Source: UBA11475 sp045593005
GTDB lineage: Bacteria > Bacillota > Clostridia > Christensenellales > Borkfalkiaceae
Direction of reading: 5' to 3'
Length of the DNA: 10,782 nucleotides
Assembly: GCA_045593005.1 (NCBI GenBank)
Contig: JAZNVV010000050.1
Span: forward strand, 1 to 10,782
Shown here: piece after piece, positions 6,202 through 10,782 of the stretch
Layout of the letters: the number at the start of each line of letters is the position of its first letter
Position numbering within the stretch: position 1 is the first letter of the stretch
The notes under the pieces: generated by a model
What the model saw: only the letters and a program-made list of their open reading frames with translations
Told to the model about the DNA's origin: nothing
Database searches by the model: none
Program-made: the position numbers and the translations under genes

Positions 6202-7160
6202 TGAACGAAGCGAAAGCAAAGGCTATCGAACTTTTAGAAAAAGGCGAAGTTTCAAGAGTTATTGGTTGGAAGGAAGGCGACTTCTGCTACGACTGTTCTC
6301 CTGCAACTTTCACTAAAGAAAATATCGACGAATTCGTTTACACGGAATTCTGTGGAGCAAACCTTTCTAAATACCTTATTGAAGAAAGCAAAAAAGAAGG
6401 CAAGATTTTAGTATTCTTAAAACCTTGCGACACATACAGTTTCAATCAACTTATTCAAGAACACCGTATCAACAGAGAAAACGTTTACGTGGTTGGTATC
6501 GAATGTCAGGGCAAAGTTGATATTGAAAGAATTAAAGCATTTGGCATTGACGGCGTATTAGGCGCTAAAGCAGACGGTGACAAGTTAATCGTAGATACGC
6601 TCTATGGCGAACAATCTATTGATAAATCCGACGTTATGCTTGAAAAATGTTTAAGTTGTAAAGGCAAAAAACACGTAGTTTACGACGAACTTATCGGTAA
6701 AGAAATTGACGAAGCTCCAAAAGCGCGTTTTGACACCGTTGCCCAGCTTGAAGCAATGACGGAAGAAGAAAGATTTGCATTCTGGAAAAAAGAACTTTCT
6801 AAATGTATCCGTTGTAACGCTTGCGGTAACGTATGCCCAGCATGTTCATGCGTTAACTGTGTATTCGACAACCCTAACAGCAATATCGCAATGAAGTCGA
6901 ATGCAAACGAATTTGAAGAAAAATTATTCCATATTATCAGGGCTTGGCACGTTGCAGGCAGATGTACTGACTGTGGCGAATGTTCAAGAGTATGCCCACA
7001 AAGTATTCCACTTCACCTTATCAATAGAAAGTTCATTAAGGATATGAACGAATTCTACGGCGAATATCAGGCTGGTGAAGATACGGAAACAAAAGCTCCT
7101 CTTAACAGTTACAAACTTGAAGATAGAGAAGCACATGAATTCGATAAGGAGGACAAATAA
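6189..7160 (+). CDS. flxC: FlxC-like iron-sulfur subunit, 4Fe-4S dicluster protein
   Basis: This is a 323-residue soluble electron-transfer subunit expected to relay electrons within the Flx module. The C-terminal part has two standard motifs, Cys206/209/212/216-Pro and Cys259/262/265/269-Pro. The first is followed at once by extra cysteines (CPACSCVNC, 216-224), enough to help hold an additional centre. The N-terminal 150 residues contain further conserved-looking cysteines (Cys33, Cys36, Cys55, Cys80 in LKPCDTYS, Cys106) and a CLSC pair (154-157), and resemble the fold region of FrhB/HydB-type electron-transfer subunits. The tail is rich in charged residues. GGAGG lies seven bases before the chosen ATG; a second ATG four codons later is less well placed. 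The assignment to FlxC rather than another polyferredoxin rests mainly on its position between flxD and flxB. Confidence 0.78.
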   Translation: MQAIMNEAKAKAIELLEKGEVSRVIGWKEGDFCYDCSPATFTKENIDEFVYTEFCGANLSKYLIEESKKEGKILVFLKPCDTYSFNQLIQEHRINRENVYVVGIECQGKVDIERIKAFGIDGVLGAKADGDKLIVDTLYGEQSIDKSDVMLEKCLSCKGKKHVVYDELIGKEIDEAPKARFDTVAQLEAMTEEERFAFWKKELSKCIRCNACGNVCPACSCVNCVFDNPNSNIAMKSNANEFEEKLFHIIRAWHVAGRCTDCGECSRVCPQSIPLHLINRKFIKDMNEFYGEYQAGEDTETKAPLNSYKLEDREAHEFDKEDK

Positions 7161-7162
7161 TT

Positions 7163-8194
7163 ATGATGAAAATTTCTCTTAAGAATTTGCCTGCTTTATA
7201 CGAAGCAATCGCAAAAAACAACGACCTTTTCCTTCCTATAAACAAGGCTGGTCAGGTTGATTTCGCAAAGTGGTCTAACGGCGCATTAGTTGACCTTAAC
7301 AAACTTAAAACGACCAAGTCTGCTAAAGACGTATTCTTCCCACAGACGCAAGACCTAGTAAGATTTGAAGTTAACGGAAAAGAAGTTTCTGTTGACGAAC
7401 CTGTAATGCCAACGGCTAAACAAGTAATTTTTGGCGTAAAGGCTTGTGATGCAAGAAGTTTTGAACTTTTAGATATGGCATTTTTAGAAGATTTTGGCGA
7501 CGCTTTCTATGAAGCAAGAAGAAACAACACGACTATTATTACTCTTGCTTGTAATAAACCTGACGAAACGTGTTTCTGTTCAGTTTACGGCATAGACCCA
7601 GCAAACCCACAAGGCGACGTTTCAACGTGGATGGTTGGTGATTATTTATACTGGCAACCAAACACGGAAAAGGGTATGGATTTAACTATGGCTGTTAAAG
7701 ACTTGTTTATCCTTGAAATGGGTGAAGAAGCCGTTGACGGTAAGAAGGCTGAAATCAATGCTATAGTTGAAAAACTTCCTTATTCAAAACTTGACCTTTC
7801 TGTATTTAAGAAGGAAACGCTTTTAGATTTATTTAATTCACCAAAGTGGCAGGCGCTATCAGAAGCGTGTTTAGGTTGTGGTACGTGTACTTTCGTATGT
7901 CCAACCTGTCAATGCTACGACGTGAAGGACTTTAAGACAAAGACGGGCGTTCAAAGATTTAGATGTTGGGACTCTTGTATGTTTGCAGACTTTACGTTAT
8001 GCGCACACGGCAATTCAAGACCAACCCAAATGCAAAGATATCGTCAACGTTTTATGCATAAACTTGTATACTTCCCAAATAATCACGACGGCGTATTCTC
8101 TTGTGTAGGTTGTGGTAGATGTGTTGCGAAGTGTCCTCAAATGCTCAACATAGTAAAAGTAATAAAAACAATGGGGGAAGATAATAATGGCTAA
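7163..8194 (+). CDS. flxB: FlxB-like 4Fe-4S subunit (HydB/AsrA family)
   Basis: This 343-residue protein belongs with the beta subunits of cytosolic NAD(P)-linked hydrogenases (HydB) and anaerobic sulfite reductase subunit A. It should pass electrons between the FAD of FlxA and the rest of the complex. Evidence is the N-terminal domain with GVKACDARSFELLD (91-104), a CFCS segment (137-140), and two C-terminal [4Fe-4S] motifs, Cys236/239/242/246-Pro and Cys314/317/320/324-Pro, with additional cysteines (249, 251, 268, 272, 280) between them. The motif CLGCGTCTFVCPTCQC is typical of the family. AAGGAGG lies about nine bases before the ATG, and a tandem second ATG follows. It overlaps flxA by eight bases. 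An AsrA role is unlikely because no siroheme sulfite reductase (AsrC) gene is present. Confidence 0.83.
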   Translation: MMKISLKNLPALYEAIAKNNDLFLPINKAGQVDFAKWSNGALVDLNKLKTTKSAKDVFFPQTQDLVRFEVNGKEVSVDEPVMPTAKQVIFGVKACDARSFELLDMAFLEDFGDAFYEARRNNTTIITLACNKPDETCFCSVYGIDPANPQGDVSTWMVGDYLYWQPNTEKGMDLTMAVKDLFILEMGEEAVDGKKAEINAIVEKLPYSKLDLSVFKKETLLDLFNSPKWQALSEACLGCGTCTFVCPTCQCYDVKDFKTKTGVQRFRCWDSCMFADFTLCAHGNSRPTQMQRYRQRFMHKLVYFPNNHDGVFSCVGCGRCVAKCPQMLNIVKVIKTMGEDNNG

Positions 8195-9017
8195 AACAGA
8201 TGCTTTAATTCCAAAAGTAGGCGTTATCACAGCAGTTAGAAAAGACACCCCTGACGTTAAAACGTTCAGAGTTGCTATGCCTGACGGCAGTAAACCTTTT
8301 GAACATATTCCTGGTCAATGCGCATTTTTATCAATGCCTGGCGTGGGCGAAGCGTTATTCTCAATCACTTCAAGCCCTACAAATAAGGAATATATGGAAT
8401 TTTCTATTAAAAAGTGTGGTTGTGTAACTGAATGGTTGCACGAATGCGAACCTGGTCAACAAATTACAATCCGTGGACCATATGGCAACGGTTTCCCTGT
8501 GGAAACAGCGTTAAAAGGTAAAGACCTTGTATTTATTGCAGGTGGTATAGGTTTAGCGCCACTCCGTTCGGTAATAAATTACGTTAGGGATAATCGTGAT
8601 AACTACGGTAAAGTTACTATCGTATACGGTTCACGTTCAGATGCAGACCTTGTTGATATTGAAGAAATTAAAAACGAATGGATGAACGAAAAAGACTTTA
8701 ACGTTTACCTTACTATTGATAGGGAAACACCTACTTGGGACGGTCACGTTGGTTTCGTACCATCATACGTAAAAGAAGTTGGACTTGATAATTCGGCAGT
8801 TGGTCTTATTTGTGGCCCACCTATTATGATTAAGTTTACACTTCAAGGTTTACAAGAACTTGGTTTTAAGACAAGCCAAATTTACACGACGCTTGAACTT
8901 AAAATGAAATGCGCTATCGGTAAATGCGGTAGATGTAACGTAGGCGATAAGTACGTTTGCAAAGACGGTCCAGTATTTAGATGCGACGAACTTAACGAAC
9001 TTCCTAACGAATATTAA
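8187..9017 (+). CDS. flxA: FlxA-like FAD/NAD(P)H oxidoreductase with [2Fe-2S] site
   Basis: This subunit should oxidise NAD(P)H and feed electrons into the Flx-Hdr complex. The 276 residues form a ferredoxin-NADP+ reductase fold of the HydG/AsrB/DHOD-K type. A flavin-binding barrel has FSITSSP (58-64) and GPYGNGFP (97-104), an NAD(P)-binding domain has FIAGGIGLAPLRS (116-128), YGSRSDADL (147-155) and CGPPIMIK (209-216), and the C-terminal cluster site has Cys242-x4-Cys247-x2-Cys250-x7-Cys258. The usual flavin arginine before the serine (RxYS) is replaced in ALFSITSS, as is common in this subfamily. NADH versus NADPH preference cannot be settled by eye; the Rex-led operon favours NADH. The start codon overlaps the flxB stop. 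PyrK is an alternative for an isolated gene of this type, but the flxBCD context argues against it. Confidence 0.88.
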   Translation: MAKTDALIPKVGVITAVRKDTPDVKTFRVAMPDGSKPFEHIPGQCAFLSMPGVGEALFSITSSPTNKEYMEFSIKKCGCVTEWLHECEPGQQITIRGPYGNGFPVETALKGKDLVFIAGGIGLAPLRSVINYVRDNRDNYGKVTIVYGSRSDADLVDIEEIKNEWMNEKDFNVYLTIDRETPTWDGHVGFVPSYVKEVGLDNSAVGLICGPPIMIKFTLQGLQELGFKTSQIYTTLELKMKCAIGKCGRCNVGDKYVCKDGPVFRCDELNELPNEY

Positions 9018-9030
9018 GAGGTAATTCAAT

Positions 9031-9705
9031 ATGGAAAATATGGTTAATGTATATTTATTTGGTAAAAAGTATCAAGTTCCATCAAGCCTTACCATTATGA
9101 AGGCTATGGAATACGCAGGCTACCAACTTATCCGTGGTTGTGGTTGCAGAAACGGTTTCTGTGGTGCTTGCGCTACTATTTACAGAATTAAAGGTGATAA
9201 AGAATTAAAGGCTTGTCTTGCGTGCCAACAAAAAGTTGAAGAAAATATGTACGTTGCAACCCTTCCGTTCTTCCCACTTGTTAAAGAAGTTTACGACGTA
9301 AAGAAAATCGGTCCAACCGAACAGATTATGATGCAACTTTACCCTGAAATTTATGCTTGCGTAGGTTGTAACGCTTGTACAAAGGCTTGTACACAGGGCT
9401 TAAACGTAATGCAATATATTGCTTACGCTCAAAGAGGCGACTTCACAAGTTGTGCAGAAGAATCTTTCGACTGCGTAATGTGTGGTGTTTGTTCTTCAAG
9501 ATGTCCTGCTGGTATTTCACATCCACAGGTTGCTGAACTTGCTCGTAGATTATATGGCAAATACCTTGCTCCTGAATCTAAACACGTTTTAGACAGGGTA
9601 AAAGAAATCGACGAAGGTGTGTATAAAGAAATTATTGAAAACTTAATGCAAAAACCTTTAGCCGAAATGAAAGAACTCTATAACAATAGAGAAATTGAAA
9701 AATAG
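9031..9705 (+). CDS. Fumarate reductase-type iron-sulfur subunit (FrdB/TfrB-like, no membrane-anchor signs)
   Basis: This protein likely carries electrons into the adjacent flavoprotein. The 224 residues begin with a plant-type [2Fe-2S] domain (Cys39-x4-Cys44-x2-Cys47 and Cys62, with extra Cys37 and Cys65), as in FrdB/SdhB. Two full motifs follow, Cys110/113/116/120 and Cys148/151/154/158-Pro. Classical FrdB and SdhB have a non-cysteine at the second position of the last motif and hold a [3Fe-4S] centre there; here all four cysteines are present, as in HdrC and TfrB. The C-terminal tail (about 175-224) is charged and helical. Unlike methanogen TfrB it has no fused CCG domain; HdrB is encoded separately upstream. 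AAGAGG precedes the ATG by nine bases, 13 bases after flxA. A second ATG three codons in is possible. No hydrophobic segment is present. Confidence 0.8.
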   Translation: MENMVNVYLFGKKYQVPSSLTIMKAMEYAGYQLIRGCGCRNGFCGACATIYRIKGDKELKACLACQQKVEENMYVATLPFFPLVKEVYDVKKIGPTEQIMMQLYPEIYACVGCNACTKACTQGLNVMQYIAYAQRGDFTSCAEESFDCVMCGVCSSRCPAGISHPQVAELARRLYGKYLAPESKHVLDRVKEIDEGVYKEIIENLMQKPLAEMKELYNNREIEK

Positions 9706-9717
9706 GGGGCAGGTAAT

Positions 9718-10782
9718 ATGTACGAATACAATTATACTCAAGAACAACTTGAATCAATGAAAAAAGTCGAAGCGACTAGAGCGCAGAGAAAGGAAAATTT
9801 ACATAGAAGAATGACTGCTGAAGAAAAGGAAGCCGTTCTTAAAGAATTCCACCCTGACTATATCACTTCTGCTTACGAAGAATTAAAAGTAGGCCCTAAT
9901 AAGGGCGAAAAAGTTCTTCACGAACTCGCTGACCTTTTACAAGGTAAGGCAAGAGTTTCTGAAATGGATATCGACTTATCAAAGCCGGATTTTGACGTTG
10001 ACGTATTGATTATCGGTGGTGGTGGCGCAGGTTCTTCTGCTGCGATTGAAGCCGACGATACTGGCGCAAAGGTTATGATGGTTACTAAACTTCGTATCGG
10101 CGACGCTAACACAATGATGGCTGAAGGTGGTATTCAAGCAGCCGATAAACCTAACGATAGCCCTGCTATTCACTACGTAGACGCTTTCGGTGGTGGACAC
10201 TTTGCTGCTAAAAAAGAACTTTTATATAGACTTGTATCGGAAGCCCCTGACGCTATCAGATGGCTTAACGATTTAGGCGTTATGTTCGACAAAGCGCCTG
10301 ACGGAACTATGATTACTACCCACGGTGGTGGTACGTCTAGAAAGAGAATGCACGCTTGTAAAGACTATTCTGGTGCAGAAATTATGAGAACGCTCCGTGA
10401 CGAAGTGTTAAATAGGGGTATCCCTGTAGTTGACTTTACTGCTGCTATCGAATTAATTAAAGATACTGACGGCAAATGTGCAGGCGCTGTTTTAATGAAT
10501 ATGGAAACGAAGGAAATTATGGTTGCACGCGCGAAGACGGTTGTTATCGCGACGGGCGGTGCAGGCAGATTGCACTACCAAGGTTTCCCCACGTCCAACC
10601 ACTACGGCGCAACGGCGGACGGTCTTGTGCTTGCATATAGAGCAGGCGCAAAGCTTCTCTATCCTGAAACGTTGCAGTATCACCCCACGGGTGCAGCTGA
10701 GCCTACCCAAATCTACGGTGCGCTCGTTACAGAAAAGGTACGTTCGCTTGGCGCACAGCTTGTCAATAAAGATGGTGAAGCG
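9718..10782 (+). CDS. FrdA/TfrA-type flavoprotein subunit, N-terminal 355 residues (runs off the window)
   Basis: This is the probable fumarate-reducing flavoprotein. The frame is open from an ATG preceded by GGGGGCAGG (9705-9713) to the last base. The FAD-binding strand-loop is VLIIGGGGAGSS (96-107), followed by NTMMAEGGIQAA (131-142), AIRWLNDLGVMFD (179-191), THGGGTSRKRMHACKD (201-216), VVIATGGAGRL (275-285) and QYHPTG (320-325). His322 matches the substrate-site histidine of FrdA/SdhA. The histidine that binds FAD covalently in FrdA/SdhA is Asn131, so FAD is probably noncovalent, as reported for TfrA and NadB. About 93 residues precede the Rossmann strand, far more than in usual FrdA. The RGEGG motif reads RSLGA (342-346). 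The catalytic arginine region and C-terminus are outside the window. L-aspartate oxidase is a relative; the preceding FrdB-like gene favours a fumarate reductase. Confidence 0.83.
   Translation, partial: MYEYNYTQEQLESMKKVEATRAQRKENLHRRMTAEEKEAVLKEFHPDYITSAYEELKVGPNKGEKVLHELADLLQGKARVSEMDIDLSKPDFDVDVLIIGGGGAGSSAAIEADDTGAKVMMVTKLRIGDANTMMAEGGIQAADKPNDSPAIHYVDAFGGGHFAAKKELLYRLVSEAPDAIRWLNDLGVMFDKAPDGTMITTHGGGTSRKRMHACKDYSGAEIMRTLRDEVLNRGIPVVDFTAAIELIKDTDGKCAGAVLMNMETKEIMVARAKTVVIATGGAGRLHYQGFPTSNHYGATADGLVLAYRAGAKLLYPETLQYHPTGAAEPTQIYGALVTEKVRSLGAQLVNKDGEA

Noticed and set aside
7163..9017. Anaerobic sulfite reductase AsrA/AsrB or a hydrogenase HydB/HydG pair
   Set aside because: The families are related, but no AsrC or nickel-hydrogenase subunits (HydA/HydD type) are present, and the hdrBCA-flxDC context fits FlxB/FlxA.
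9718..10782. L-aspartate oxidase NadB for the flavoprotein
   Set aside because: Shares motifs with NadB, but it follows an FrdB-like iron-sulfur gene, lacks nadA/nadC neighbours in view and has a long N-terminal extension. It is not excluded without the C-terminus.

Overview
The window looks like chromosomal DNA of an anaerobic, low-GC, Gram-positive-type bacterium, most likely a member of the Clostridia. The signs are AT-rich intergenic DNA, strong purine-rich ribosome binding sites, a consensus sigma-A type promoter, a Rex redox repressor, and a run of oxygen-sensitive iron-sulfur and flavin enzymes. No rRNA or tRNA marker is present, so this placement is inference.

Layout. Positions 1-468 hold no convincing gene. 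In order they contain a terminator-like hairpin (probably of an upstream gene outside the window), a small array of AGTTATATT boxes separated by tiny palindromes, plain AT-rich DNA, an AT palindrome, and a near-perfect promoter (TTGACA-N17-TACAAT). From 469 to the right edge all genes lie on the + strand, are tightly packed and look like one operon of at least eleven genes: rex, fumC, hdrB, hdrC, hdrA, flxD (mvhD-like), flxC, flxB, flxA, a fumarate-reductase-type iron-sulfur subunit, and a fumarate-reductase/thiol:fumarate-reductase-type flavoprotein cut off at the window end. Three junctions overlap (hdrA/flxD, flxD/flxC, flxB/flxA) and most others are under 25 bases. The one larger gap, between fumC and hdrB, carries a stem-loop without a U-tract.

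How the genes fit together. FlxA is a FAD/NAD(P)H module with a [2Fe-2S] cluster. FlxB and FlxC are polyferredoxin-like subunits. FlxD is the [2Fe-2S] connector that docks on HdrA. HdrA carries the FAD that splits electron pairs in known Hdr complexes. HdrC and HdrB form the high-potential branch, ending in two cysteine-rich (CCG) noncubane cluster sites. In methanogens the acceptor is CoM-S-S-CoB; in Desulfovibrio Flx-Hdr it is thought to be DsrC. Here the next two genes encode a soluble fumarate-reductase-like pair, and the operon also carries fumarase. The simplest reading is a cytosolic NADH-oxidising, flavin-based electron-bifurcating system that sends one electron pair to ferredoxin and the other to fumarate, with FumC supplying fumarate from malate and Rex sensing NADH/NAD+. 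Methanogen thiol:fumarate reductase, whose TfrB joins an FrdB-like part to an HdrB-like part, is a natural precedent for the HdrB-FrdB contact. The domain assignments are well supported by cysteine motifs. The coupling to fumarate, the stoichiometry and the existence of one complex are inference.

The 5' repeats, the unusual features of the flavoprotein (about 93 extra N-terminal residues, no covalent-FAD histidine, altered RGEGG motif) and a GC rise in its last 260 bases are listed as separate findings.
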